Source: an uncultured Clostridia bacterium (GTDB lineage Bacteria > Bacillota > Clostridia > TANB77 > CAG-508). Taken from it: 32,836 nt of DNA. The stretch spans positions 1-32,836 of the forward strand of contig CANQEK010000005.1 of NCBI GenBank assembly GCA_947594985.1, in the 5' to 3' direction. Positions 22,920-32,836 of the stretch are shown here, piece by piece; position 1 is the stretch's first letter; each line of letters begins with the position of its first letter. Below the pieces are notes generated by a model. That model searched no databases, was not told the DNA's origin, and was given only the letters and a program-made list of their open reading frames with translations. The position numbers and the translations under genes were made by a program.

Positions 22920-25900
22920 ATGAAGAAAGAAGCAAAAAATTTAAAAAATAATAATCAAAAATTAAGTGATAAGAAATTAAAGTATTTAATAATTTTAATT
23001 ACTGTTATATTGTTAGGTTTTAGTATAGTTTGTTGTTTTTTTGCAAAAAAAACTACTATAACCAAACAAAGTGTATCACAAGAACTTTTGAGAGCAAGAA
23101 ATTATGCAAAATATGAAAAGGGAGAAGAAGATGTTGAACAAACAGATGGAAATATTAAATTTAGTGCATTCTTTTTACGTGATACAGATTTGGACGGTAC
23201 TGCAGAGAAAATAAAAGGTACTTGTAAAGAAATTGGAACATCAGATACATTATACATGGAGCTGATTGTACAAACAGGTGGATACTTAAGAAGTGGAAAG
23301 ATTGAAATACAAGGCAAAAACTTTTATCTTCAGACTGCATTACCAAAAGATAAAGAGTTAAAAAATAGTTATACAGGAACAAATATAAAAGAATTACAAT
23401 TTAATGATATAAAAAATGGAACTCAAAAACTAATAACAGGAATAGTAAGAAGTGGAGTTTATTCATCAAGTAGTCAAAAAACGGCAGCAATAGGAAATAA
23501 TAAAAATAATTATTCAGTAACAGACAATAAAGTAATATTTACAGGAAAATATGTAACAGAGGAAAGTCAAGAAATAGATATAAGAAAAGAAATAGATTTA
23601 ACAGTAGATTGGTATGGTAAAGTAAAAGCAAGTATAAGTAATATAAATCAAACATATAGGACATTAGAAGATTTAATAAATACAGAAACACAAAAAGTAA
23701 GTTTAACATTCTCAGTAAGTACAAGTGAAACAGCAAATGTATTAAATTTAAGTAAAACACATTTAGAAGGACAAATTCCAAAATTAGGTGAAGAAAATCC
23801 ATTAGAAGTAAAATTAGTAAGTGGAGCAGGAAAATTTAATTATGATTCTGAAACACGAACATTTACAATAGACAAAGAAGCAGTTGCAGATGATAGTACA
23901 GGAAAAATAACAACAACCTTAAGTAGAACTAATTCATATCAAATAAGAGTAATTTACCCAATAGAGGCATATCAAAATTTAGGCACAGAAACAATAGAGT
24001 TAGTAGTTCCAGTAAAAGCATATTATGAAGGATTTAATAACCCAAATGAAGGATTTTCAAATCCATATAGATCAGATGTAAATGCTGAAATAAATGTGTT
24101 ATACGAGAAAAAACCTATAAAAATTCCTCCTGTCGTAGATCCAGGAGAGGAACCAGGAAAAGACCCAGAAGAAAAACCAAAACCACAAAAGCCTGTATAT
24201 CAATCAGAATATTCTATAACTGTTGGTAAATATATAACATCACCATTTAGTAGATATGCTGTTTCAAAAGAAAAGCCATTAAGAATTTATAATGGAAGTT
24301 CTGAGACAGAAAAAGATGATACATATTTAGTAAAATGGTATGCTTATATAGGAACAAATGAAGAGAATAAAGGATTGATTTTAAAAGAAACTAAAACAAA
24401 TGAAGCTCAAATTTCTGATATGTTTATAAAAGAAGATCAAACTGAAGAAAGCATGGAAAAAATTTCTAGAAATATTGGTATATATTTTAGTGGTGCAAAA
24501 AAAATATTAGGAGATAATGGTTGGATTAAAGTATATGATGAAGAAACAGGCAATTTATTAGTTACATTTGATTCTACAAATGTAAGTCAATATACAAGTA
24601 GTAATCCATATAAATATCAAACACCAGTAAAACATATAAGAGTTGAAACAAGTGAAGTTACAAACGAGGAATCTTTATATGTATATTGTATAAAAGAAAT
24701 TGATGATGATTATTTAACTGATAATTATGATAAAACAATATTTGATACATTTAAATATATTAAATCAACATTATCTGTTTATATAGGTGATACTTTTAAA
24801 TCACAAAAAAGTTATAAAGCAAATTATGAAACACCAATTTCTATTGCGAATATAAGTATAAGTAATGATACCTTATCTACCCAGCTTACAGAAGAAAATG
24901 AGAAATTATATATTAAGACAACGTATAATTCTGCTAATAATGAATTAAAATGGGAAAATGGTAGTTTTATTATAAAATTACCAAAAGAAATAATAGATGT
25001 AGATATAAATAATATTTCTATAGAAAATAGAAATGTTAGAATAACGAGTTATGAAACTATAAAAACTGATAATGGAATTTTAATAAAAATTAATACAGAA
25101 AATGATATTCCACAAACTTATACAATAACTGTAAACGCAAATATAACGCCTGACCCAAGGAAAAGTATTTCAAACCCAGATATAGAATTATATGCAAGTA
25201 ATGGCGCTGGAACTGATTACTATTATAAATCACCAGATATATATGATGTTAACAATAATCTAGATAATTCAGATATGGTTAATAAAAGGTCAACAAAAAT
25301 TAATTTAGTATCACCAGACTCATTATTGACAAATCAAATTGCAAGTGATTTTAATAATGAAGGAAGTGAAATAATATCACCTGAAACTGCAGAAATAAAA
25401 CCATTATATGTTACTGTTGAAAATCAAGAAAAAACAGCAAACATTGGTGTACAAATAAAGAATAATTATGCAGGATCAGTAACAGATGTAAAAATATTAG
25501 GAAAAATACCTTATACAGGAAATACTTATGTAATAAGCAAAGGAAATTTAAATTCTGAATTTGAAACAAAGATGGATAAAAAAGGAATTCAAGTACCAAC
25601 AGAATTAGATGGAAAAGTAAAGGTTTATTATTCAGAAAGCATAAATCCGTCAAATGAATTAACAGATGTAGAGAGTGATTGGAAAGAAGCAACACAAGTA
25701 AATGATTGGGATAGCATAAAATCTTTCTTAATAGATTTTGGAGATTATGTAGTAAAAGCCGGCAAAGATTATGTGTTTAATTATAGTATCAGAATACCAA
25801 ATAATATTGATTTTAATAAAATAGCATATAGTCATCATGGAGTATATTTTAGTTTAATAACAAATCAAGGAAAATATAATACATCAACAGAGCCAAATAA

Positions 25901-28900
25901 ACTAGGATTTAGAATATCAGAAAAATATAATTTAGAAATAACTAAAAATAAAAAAGGTGAAGAAAAAGTAGTACCAGGAGCAACTTATAAAATAACAGAA
26001 GAAGGAGCAGAAGAAAGTAAAACAGCTGTAACAGATATAAATGGTACAATGAAATTTAATGACTTATATGCAGAAAAAGTTTATATACTACAGGAAACAA
26101 AAACACCTAAAGAGTATGAATTAAGTGATGAAATAATAAAATTTGTGGGACATATTGATAGAACAACAGGTAACTTGAGTATAGAAGTAAAAAATGAAGA
26201 AACAGATGGAATTACTAGTGATAGATTTTCTGTATCTCAAGCAGATCATAAAGTTACATTAAAGGTTGAAGATGAAGTAAATGCAAGATTAGAAATCAAA
26301 AAGGTTGAAAATGGAACAGAAAATGAAATATCAAAAGTACGTTATAAGATAACTGGCAAAGGACTTCCAGAAAGTGGTAAAACAATTATAACTAATACAC
26401 AGGGAGAAGCAAAGTTAGATGGACTAAAAATAGGAACAGAATATAAATTAGAGGAAGTAAAAGCTGACGGATATTATTTAGCAAATCCAATAATATTCAA
26501 GATAAATCATAATGAAAATAATTTTAATTATGAGATAGTTAATAATCAAGAACAACTAAACATTAAAGATAAAAAAATAGAGGTAGCTGAAGATTCTATT
26601 CCAACTCTAAAATTAACAATTGAAAATGAAAAAATACCTACTTGTGATTTAGAATTATTAAAAGTGAAGAAAACTGAAGATGTAATTATGCAAGATGTTC
26701 AAACTGAAGATAGTGTGGAAAATTCACAAATTACACCATTATTGGGAGCAAAATTTAAGCTATATAAAGATAATAAAGAATTAGGAACTTATGAAACAGA
26801 TGACCAAGGAAAGCTAACAATACCTAATTTATATGAGTATGTAGAAGGAAAAAATTTTGAAGCTACATATCTTCTAAAAGAAGTTTTAGCACCAACAGGT
26901 TATACAAAAGTAAAAGATATAACCTTTAAAATACAAAATGAACAAGGTGAATTAAAATTTAAAGAGGAATTACAAGAAGGTCAAACTGAAAAAAAATGGA
27001 ATTTATTAGAAAATAATAAAATACAAGTAATAGTGGAGGATTCTCCGACTTTTAAGTTAGTTAAAGTTGATGGAGAAGATAAAACACCTATAGCAAATGT
27101 AAAATTTGCTATATATAACATAGATAACGAAACAGAGCCAGCAAAAAATAGTAAAGGTGAAATAATAGGAAATAAAGAAGAAATAAATGGTGAGGAATAT
27201 TATATTATAGAAACAAATGCACAAGGAGAAATTACAGTTGATTTATCAGAAGGTCTATATAAAGCAGTAGAAATTCAAGCTAATGAAAAATATGATATAA
27301 GAGGACAAACATATTATTTTGGAATAGGGGCGTCAAGAGAAAGTACTAAAGTATTAAAGTATAAAGACTATAATTTTATAGTAAAAGGAACAAGTAACTT
27401 TAGTATGGATACAGCAACTCCAACTAATGATGGTGGTTATATTGTTACAGGAACTTATAGTAGTGGTACAATATTACTAGATGATGGAACAGAAGTAACA
27501 AGAATAACACAAGTAACTTTAGAAGATGGAACAGAAGAATCAAGAAGAAATTTTGATGAAGATTTAGTAATAATAAAATTTAATAAAGATGGTGAAACAG
27601 AATGGTGCAAACAAGTAATTGTACATGGTGATGGTTTTATAGTTAATTTAAATGGAAAAGTAATTACTGAATTGGAAAACGGAAATTTCATAATATATAG
27701 CAATTTGAGTGAACTTATTGCAACATCTACATTAATATTTGATGATGATAAATATTTAAAAGATGATGCTTCAATTGGTTCAAAAATAGTTATGACGGAG
27801 TATAGTCAAACAGGAGAATTAATTGATTATAAATTCATGTTTAATTCAAGTGGTGATGTAACAATAGAAGATTCTTGTGCAACGAGTGATGGTGGATATA
27901 TAGTAATTGGAAATTTTTCAAATACACTAACATTAGATGATACGAATAAATTAGTAAGTAGTGGTTCTACTGATGGAATGATAATAAAATATAGTTCAGA
28001 AGAAACAGTAGATTGGAGTTTAAAAATAAGTGGTGAATATAATGAATATTTAGAATCAATTTCCAAAACTAATGATGGTAATTATATTTTAGCAGGATAT
28101 TTTTCTTCTACAGAAGTACAGTTAGATAATGAAAAGAAATTAACTAATGTATATACTACAGATGATAATAGATATACTGATGGAATGATAATAAAATTAG
28201 GAGAAACTGGTGAAATTAAATGGGGAAAATCTATAGGAGGAAATAGAAGTGATAGACTAGAATATATTTGTACAACAAGTGATGGTGGATATATAGCTGG
28301 CGGAAACTTTAGTGCTACAATATCTTTAAGTGATGGAAAGAAATTAGAAAATAATGGTGGTACTGATGGAATGACAGTAAAATATAATGCAGATGGAGAA
28401 ATACAATGGGCCAAGTCAATAGGTGGAACAGATAGTGAATATATAGATAGAATTTGTGAAGTAAGTGATGGAAAATATTTAGCACAAGGAAGTTTTTCTT
28501 CAAAGAAATTAACATTAGAAAATAAGATGAGTTTTACAAATTTTGATACTAATGAAGATCCAGAAGCAAGTAAAACATCAGATCTAATATTACTAGAATA
28601 TGATAATGAAGGAAATCTTTGCCAAGTAAAACAAGTAGGTGGAGATAAATCTGATTATGTAAAAAATATCTTTAAATCTAATGATGGAGGGTATTTAATA
28701 TTCTCAACTTTTTCATCAAAGTCAATACAATTTGGAAGTGAAGATCAATTTGAAATTGACAATTCTTCAGATGGAATAGTATTTTCATATTATCAACAAA
28801 GTGTACCTGATGTTCAAATAAAAAGCAGTCAAACTATAGGTGGAACAGGAAATGATTATATTGAAACAGTTACAGCAACAGATAATGGAGGATATATAGT

Positions 28901-31900
28901 AGAAGGATATTTTGATTCTGAAACAATAGTGTTAGATGATGAAAATAAATTAACTTATGATGAATCAAAAAATAAAATGATAATAGAATATAATTCAGTT
29001 GGAAAAATAGTGTCTGCAACTGTCGATGAAAGAATTGAAAAAGAGAAAACTCCAAAAAAAGAGAACAATATATATATAAATGAAACTTATAATACAAGTG
29101 ATGGAGGACATATAGACGTAGGATATTTTGATGCAGAAAATATAACTTTAGAAGATGGAACAGTACTTACAAGTAAAGGTTCTTATGATGGAATAATAAT
29201 TAAATATGATAAAAATCAAAAAATTGAATGGACTAAAACTGTTGGAGGAACAAAACAAGATTATTTAACATCAGTTTGTCAAACAAGTGATGAATATTAT
29301 ATTGTAGGTGGATATTTTGCTTCAGAAAGTATAACTTTAGATAATGGTACTGAATTAGAAAATAATGGTAATATAGATGGAATAATAATTAAAATCTCAG
29401 AACAGAAGGGTGTTGAAGAAACACAAGATTTAAAGATTACAAATAAATTAAAAAAATTTAATATAACAACTGATATAGAGGAAATAGATAATTATAAAGG
29501 TGGAACTATATCAGGAGAAGATAATTTATCATATGAGACTGTAAAATATGGAGATAGCAATAGATTAGAAATTGTGATGGAGCCTGAAGAAGGATATGAA
29601 ATAGTAAAAATAACTGTAAATGGAGAGGAACAGAAATTTGAAATAGTAGAGGAAAGTGGAAAATATATATTACCAACTTTTGATTCTGTAACAGAAGATA
29701 AGCATATTGTTGTTACATTTAATAAAAAAGAGAATAAAATAATTATAAATAAAGTAGATAGTGAAACAGGAGATAAAATACCTGGAGTTAGATTCAAATT
29801 AGAACAGTTAAAAGATGGAGAAGTACAAGAAGACAATTTATATCATACAGAAGTAGAAACAAATATAGATGGACAAGCAATAACGCAAATTCCATTTGGA
29901 AAATATGAAATAACAGAAATAGGCACACCAGAAGAATATCAACCGTTAGCAGGAACAGTAATAATAAATTTTGAAAAAGAAAATAAGTCAATAGTTGAAA
30001 AACCTGATGCAGTTAATGCGGAAATTGTTAATGAAGTAGAATTTCAAATAGAAAATCAAAAGTTTGCAAAAGTAAACGTACACCATTTAACAAAAGAATC
30101 AAAGGAGAAGATAGCACCTGATGTAGTTGAAGAAGGTATTCCAGGAGAACAATATAGTACAGAACCGCACCTAGATTTAGATAAATACGATTTAGAAAAA
30201 GATGAACAGAATAATTATATAATGCCACAAAACGCAAGTGGAGAATTTGATGTAGTAGAACAAGATGTAAACTATTACTATGTAGAAAGAGAAACACCAT
30301 TAACAGTACATCATTATTTATTAGGAACAGAAGATAAAGTACCATTAAAAGATGGAGAAAATGCAGAAGATGTAACAAGTAGTGGAGCAGTAGGAGCAGA
30401 ATACAAAACAGAACCAATACAACCAGAGAGATTAAATGACAAGTATGAGTTAGTACAAACTCCAAGTAATGCAACAGGAATATATGGAGAAGAAGAGGAA
30501 GTAGTAACATATTATTACGATTTAATAAAAAGAGACTTAAAAGTAAAGAAATTAGATGAAGATAAAGAAACTCCACTAGAAGGTGTAGAATTTAAATTAA
30601 AGAACACTGAAACAAATGAAGAAAAAACTGGAATAACAGATGATAAAGGAGAAATCATTTGGGAAAATTTAGTAAAAGGAACATATGAATTAACAGAAGA
30701 AAAAGCACTAGAAGGATATGTTTTACCAACAGAGCCAACGCAAACAATACTAATGGAAAATGAAGACAAAGAAGTAGAGATTATAAATGAAAAGGCAAGA
30801 GGAACAGTAAAAGTACATCATTATATAGTAAAACTGTTAGAAAATGAAGAACTTGAATATACTGAAGAAGAAGTACCATCAAATGAAAATGGTGTAGTAC
30901 AAGATGAGATAAAAATAGGAATAATAGGTGAACAATTTGTAACACAAGAAAGTTCTAATATATCTCCAGAATATGTATATTTTAGTTCATCAAAAGTAAC
31001 AAGTGGAACATATGCTGAAGAAGAACAAGAAGTAACATATTACTATATTTTAAATCATACAAAATATACAGTTGAATATTATTATGATTGGCAAATACAA
31101 GGAGATTTAACTGAAACAAAAGACTCAACATATAAAGCAGAAATAACAAGTGGTGATATTAATTTAATTCCAAAAGAAGGATATAGATTAGCAACTAAAG
31201 AAGAATTAGAAGCAAAGCAAATAGAAGGTAATTTAGGAGAAGGTGTTGTCAATTTACCGTTGACTTTATCAGAAAAAGCATCAGAGAATATAATAAAAGT
31301 ATACTTTGTAAAACGTTCAGATTTAAAATATAGTATAGAATATTATTATAATAATAAAAAAGATAATGACTTGACAGAACAAATATTAAATCAAACCTTT
31401 GAAACTGTTATTACACGTCAAGATATTGAAGAAAAAGTAACAGAAAATACAAAAGAATATTATAGATTAGCAAAACAAGAAGAAATAGCAGATTTAGGTG
31501 AAAAGACAGCAGATAACGGAGTTGTAGGAACACCACTAATAATAGGAGCACAAGAGGAAAATAATATAATAAAAGTATATTATATGCCAGATGAAAAGCA
31601 GAATAAGACTCTAAAATATGAAGTTCAATATTATAAAGATGAAATTGAACAAACAGAAGATAAAATAAGCAAAGAAGAGACTGTACAAATACTAGAACCA
31701 GATACTTTAACGGTAGAAAAAGGAAAAATAACAGTAGAAGGAAAATACCCAGGATATAAATTAGACAGAATAACAGTAACAGAAGAAAATGGTGAAGAGG
31801 TAAAGGTAAATTCTATACCAGAAAATGTAAAAGATAAGACAATAATTAAGTTATACTATGTAAAAGATAAAGTTGGTTATAGGATAGAATATTATTATGA

Positions 31901-32836
31901 TTGGGCAATAGATCCACAAGTTACAGTAAATGAAACAGCAACATATAAAGATGTAATAAATACATACACAGATGTAGAAAAATATGGGTATAGGCTAGCA
32001 AGTAAAGAAGAAATAGAAGAAAAACAAACAGAAGGAACGGTAGAAGAAGGAGAAGTAGGAGAAGGAACATTAGGATTACCGTTAACAATAACAGAGAAAG
32101 CAGAAGATAATGTAATTAGAATATACCATGTAAGAAAAGATGCAAAAGTAGTAGTAAAATATGTTGATAGAGCAACACAAGGAGAAATAGCAGATAGACA
32201 AGAAAAAACAGGAAAAGTATTTGATGAGTATGATGTAGCAGATAAAGAAGAAAGTATAGAGGGATATACAGTAGTAGAAAAACCAAGTCCAACAACAGGA
32301 ACATATACAGAAGAAGAACAAGAGAAAGTATATTACTACGCAAAAAATACAGAGGTAATAACAAAGTATTTAGAGAAAGATGAAACGCCAGAGAATTTAG
32401 AAGATAATTTAGTATTACATGATGAAGTAGTGTTAGAAGGATATGAAGGAAAACATTATGATACAGTACAAGAAGAGATAGAAAACTATACATATGTAGA
32501 AAACACAGGAAAAACATCAGGAGAAATGGAAAGAGAACCAATAACAGTAGTATACTATTATTTACAAAAGACAAAAGTAATAGTAAATCATATTGATAAA
32601 ATAACAAAACAAAAAATTGCAGTAGAGCAACAAGAAGGAAAAGTAGGAGATGTATATACAGCACATGCTAAAGATTTTGAGAAATATGTATTAGTAGAAA
32701 AACCAAAAGAAGAAACTGTAACAATGACAAAAGATGTGATAGAACTAAACTATTATTATGTACATATTTCAGAAGGTGTAGTAGAAAAGCATATAGATAT
32801 AAAAACAGATACGTTGTTAGAAGATGAAAAGAGATA
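22920..32836 (+). CDS. giant surface protein 3: SpaA, propeller-like and MucBP repeats (3'-truncated by window)
   Basis: At least 3305 residues; the frame is still open at the window end. There is no cleavable-looking signal, but a membrane helix at about 22-42 (YLIILITVILLGFSIVCCFFA) after a Lys-rich start, so the N-terminus is probably the anchor. Order: an N-terminal domain with a DTDLDG calcium-loop-like motif (88-93); a Pro-rich linker (about 405-426, PGEEPGKDPEEKPKPQKP); a module shared with giant protein 1 (about 640-1000); about four SpaA-like domains (1003-1495); ten propeller-like repeats (1502-2165); a domain with a GYEIVKITVNG motif (about 2180-2265); another SpaA-like domain (2273-2372); then MucBP-like repeats from 2383, with one SpaA-like domain among them. 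ATG 22920 follows GGGAGAAAGAAAG. Predicted extracellular adhesin or mucin-binding protein. The 3' region is highly purine-rich, producing long Leu-rich shadow frames on the other strand. Confidence 0.85.
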   Translation, partial: MKKEAKNLKNNNQKLSDKKLKYLIILITVILLGFSIVCCFFAKKTTITKQSVSQELLRARNYAKYEKGEEDVEQTDGNIKFSAFFLRDTDLDGTAEKIKGTCKEIGTSDTLYMELIVQTGGYLRSGKIEIQGKNFYLQTALPKDKELKNSYTGTNIKELQFNDIKNGTQKLITGIVRSGVYSSSSQKTAAIGNNKNNYSVTDNKVIFTGKYVTEESQEIDIRKEIDLTVDWYGKVKASISNINQTYRTLEDLINTETQKVSLTFSVSTSETANVLNLSKTHLEGQIPKLGEENPLEVKLVSGAGKFNYDSETRTFTIDKEAVADDSTGKITTTLSRTNSYQIRVIYPIEAYQNLGTETIELVVPVKAYYEGFNNPNEGFSNPYRSDVNAEINVLYEKKPIKIPPVVDPGEEPGKDPEEKPKPQKPVYQSEYSITVGKYITSPFSRYAVSKEKPLRIYNGSSETEKDDTYLVKWYAYIGTNEENKGLILKETKTNEAQISDMFIKEDQTEESMEKISRNIGIYFSGAKKILGDNGWIKVYDEETGNLLVTFDSTNVSQYTSSNPYKYQTPVKHIRVETSEVTNEESLYVYCIKEIDDDYLTDNYDKTIFDTFKYIKSTLSVYIGDTFKSQKSYKANYETPISIANISISNDTLSTQLTEENEKLYIKTTYNSANNELKWENGSFIIKLPKEIIDVDINNISIENRNVRITSYETIKTDNGILIKINTENDIPQTYTITVNANITPDPRKSISNPDIELYASNGAGTDYYYKSPDIYDVNNNLDNSDMVNKRSTKINLVSPDSLLTNQIASDFNNEGSEIISPETAEIKPLYVTVENQEKTANIGVQIKNNYAGSVTDVKILGKIPYTGNTYVISKGNLNSEFETKMDKKGIQVPTELDGKVKVYYSESINPSNELTDVESDWKEATQVNDWDSIKSFLIDFGDYVVKAGKDYVFNYSIRIPNNIDFNKIAYSHHGVYFSLITNQGKYNTSTEPNKLGFRISEKYNLEITKNKKGEEKVVPGATYKITEEGAEESKTAVTDINGTMKFNDLYAEKVYILQETKTPKEYELSDEIIKFVGHIDRTTGNLSIEVKNEETDGITSDRFSVSQADHKVTLKVEDEVNARLEIKKVENGTENEISKVRYKITGKGLPESGKTIITNTQGEAKLDGLKIGTEYKLEEVKADGYYLANPIIFKINHNENNFNYEIVNNQEQLNIKDKKIEVAEDSIPTLKLTIENEKIPTCDLELLKVKKTEDVIMQDVQTEDSVENSQITPLLGAKFKLYKDNKELGTYETDDQGKLTIPNLYEYVEGKNFEATYLLKEVLAPTGYTKVKDITFKIQNEQGELKFKEELQEGQTEKKWNLLENNKIQVIVEDSPTFKLVKVDGEDKTPIANVKFAIYNIDNETEPAKNSKGEIIGNKEEINGEEYYIIETNAQGEITVDLSEGLYKAVEIQANEKYDIRGQTYYFGIGASRESTKVLKYKDYNFIVKGTSNFSMDTATPTNDGGYIVTGTYSSGTILLDDGTEVTRITQVTLEDGTEESRRNFDEDLVIIKFNKDGETEWCKQVIVHGDGFIVNLNGKVITELENGNFIIYSNLSELIATSTLIFDDDKYLKDDASIGSKIVMTEYSQTGELIDYKFMFNSSGDVTIEDSCATSDGGYIVIGNFSNTLTLDDTNKLVSSGSTDGMIIKYSSEETVDWSLKISGEYNEYLESISKTNDGNYILAGYFSSTEVQLDNEKKLTNVYTTDDNRYTDGMIIKLGETGEIKWGKSIGGNRSDRLEYICTTSDGGYIAGGNFSATISLSDGKKLENNGGTDGMTVKYNADGEIQWAKSIGGTDSEYIDRICEVSDGKYLAQGSFSSKKLTLENKMSFTNFDTNEDPEASKTSDLILLEYDNEGNLCQVKQVGGDKSDYVKNIFKSNDGGYLIFSTFSSKSIQFGSEDQFEIDNSSDGIVFSYYQQSVPDVQIKSSQTIGGTGNDYIETVTATDNGGYIVEGYFDSETIVLDDENKLTYDESKNKMIIEYNSVGKIVSATVDERIEKEKTPKKENNIYINETYNTSDGGHIDVGYFDAENITLEDGTVLTSKGSYDGIIIKYDKNQKIEWTKTVGGTKQDYLTSVCQTSDEYYIVGGYFASESITLDNGTELENNGNIDGIIIKISEQKGVEETQDLKITNKLKKFNITTDIEEIDNYKGGTISGEDNLSYETVKYGDSNRLEIVMEPEEGYEIVKITVNGEEQKFEIVEESGKYILPTFDSVTEDKHIVVTFNKKENKIIINKVDSETGDKIPGVRFKLEQLKDGEVQEDNLYHTEVETNIDGQAITQIPFGKYEITEIGTPEEYQPLAGTVIINFEKENKSIVEKPDAVNAEIVNEVEFQIENQKFAKVNVHHLTKESKEKIAPDVVEEGIPGEQYSTEPHLDLDKYDLEKDEQNNYIMPQNASGEFDVVEQDVNYYYVERETPLTVHHYLLGTEDKVPLKDGENAEDVTSSGAVGAEYKTEPIQPERLNDKYELVQTPSNATGIYGEEEEVVTYYYDLIKRDLKVKKLDEDKETPLEGVEFKLKNTETNEEKTGITDDKGEIIWENLVKGTYELTEEKALEGYVLPTEPTQTILMENEDKEVEIINEKARGTVKVHHYIVKLLENEELEYTEEEVPSNENGVVQDEIKIGIIGEQFVTQESSNISPEYVYFSSSKVTSGTYAEEEQEVTYYYILNHTKYTVEYYYDWQIQGDLTETKDSTYKAEITSGDINLIPKEGYRLATKEELEAKQIEGNLGEGVVNLPLTLSEKASENIIKVYFVKRSDLKYSIEYYYNNKKDNDLTEQILNQTFETVITRQDIEEKVTENTKEYYRLAKQEEIADLGEKTADNGVVGTPLIIGAQEENNIIKVYYMPDEKQNKTLKYEVQYYKDEIEQTEDKISKEETVQILEPDTLTVEKGKITVEGKYPGYKLDRITVTEENGEEVKVNSIPENVKDKTIIKLYYVKDKVGYRIEYYYDWAIDPQVTVNETATYKDVINTYTDVEKYGYRLASKEEIEEKQTEGTVEEGEVGEGTLGLPLTITEKAEDNVIRIYHVRKDAKVVVKYVDRATQGEIADRQEKTGKVFDEYDVADKEESIEGYTVVEKPSPTTGTYTEEEQEKVYYYAKNTEVITKYLEKDETPENLEDNLVLHDEVVLEGYEGKHYDTVQEEIENYTYVENTGKTSGEMEREPITVVYYYLQKTKVIVNHIDKITKQKIAVEQQEGKVGDVYTAHAKDFEKYVLVEKPKEETVTMTKDVIELNYYYVHISEGVVEKHIDIKTDTLLEDEKR
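27423..29415 (+). repeat. ten propeller-like repeats of about 60 residues
   Basis: Each unit begins with a T-(S/N)-D-G-G-Y-I-type strand, then G-x-F/Y-S/D, an L-D-D/L-E-N turn, (T/S)DGMIIKY, and often W-x-K-x-I/V-GG. Examples start TNDGGYIV, TSDGGYIVIGNF, TNDGNYILAGYF, TSDGGYIAGGNF, VSDGKYLAQGSF, SNDGGYLIFSTF, TDNGGYIVEGYF, TSDGGHIDVGYF and TSDEYYIVGGYF. The pattern resembles delta-60/SBBP-type beta-propeller repeats; it fits blades of one or more propellers. Confidence 0.75.
30066..32836 (+). repeat. about eleven MucBP-like repeats
   Basis: Repeats of about 65-95 residues open with V-x-V/Y-H/Y strands (VNVHHL, LTVHHY, VKVHHY, YTVEYYYDW, YSIEYYYNN, YEVQYYKD, YRIEYYYDW, VVVKYVD, VITKYLE, VIVNHIDK, VVEKHIDI) and close with V-x-YYYV/VYYV. 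This is the MucBP pattern, found in mucin-binding and other adhesins. The last copy is cut by the window end. A SpaA-like domain (RDLKVKKLDEDKETPLEG) is inserted after the second copy. Confidence 0.8.

Noticed and set aside
30028..30576. long Leu-rich minus-strand frames within giant gene 3 (also at 32116-32664, 25411-25695 and others)
   Set aside because: They are shadows of a purine-rich plus-strand gene: low-complexity Leu/His/Tyr composition, no ribosome-binding sites, opposite a well-supported reading frame.
1..32836. CRISPR arrays, tRNA or rRNA genes, insertion sequences, phage genes
   Set aside because: None seen: no regularly spaced identical repeats, transposase or integrase frames, or cloverleaf sequences were recognised.

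Overview
The window is strongly AT-rich, uses standard bacterial Shine-Dalgarno signals, and carries spore-coat-like genes, mecA, an mre/min morphogenesis operon and very large Gram-positive-type surface proteins. This points to a low-GC, probably spore-forming member of the Clostridia, perhaps an uncultured gut lineage. The lineage is an inference from gene content; no rRNA or tRNA gene was seen.

Left part (1-2800): the tail of an unidentified gene and its terminator, a two-gene CotF-like spore coat pair with its own terminator, and a membrane-anchored M23 peptidase with its own promoter. The M23 gene converges on a minus-strand mecA-like gene; a near-perfect inverted repeat separates them.

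Middle part (2926-8230): one plus-strand operon behind a good sigma-A-type promoter: a DUF4321 membrane protein, radC, mreC, mreD, mrdA (PBP2) and minC. It matches the usual Firmicutes radC-mre-min cluster, except that mreB is missing between radC and mreC and minD is missing after minC. The operon's likely terminator lies inside the 3' end of a convergent two-gene minus-strand unit (8166-8691) encoding small unknown proteins.

Right part (8902-32836, about 73% of the window): a strong promoter with roughly phased A-tracts, a structured leader of about 270 nt, and three giant extracellular proteins on the plus strand. The first (1731 aa) has a signal peptide, DUF11-like repeats, an SdrD-B-like domain and a C-terminal membrane anchor. 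The second (2712 aa) starts 1 nt after the first stops. It has a probable thioester domain (Cys102/Gln256), eight tandem CnaB-like modules, a duplicated SdrD-B-containing unit and a VPPTG-type sorting signal. The third (at least 3305 aa, cut by the window end) has an N-terminal membrane anchor, SpaA-like domains, ten propeller-like repeats of about 60 residues and about eleven MucBP-like repeats. Proteins 1 and 3 share a homologous region of about 330 residues.

The most interesting content is this surface-protein locus. Protein 2 combines the parts of a covalent, Cpa-like thioester adhesin on a very large scale. Its two giant neighbours use different modes of membrane attachment, suggesting a multi-component adhesive surface assembly. 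No sortase gene is present in the window.
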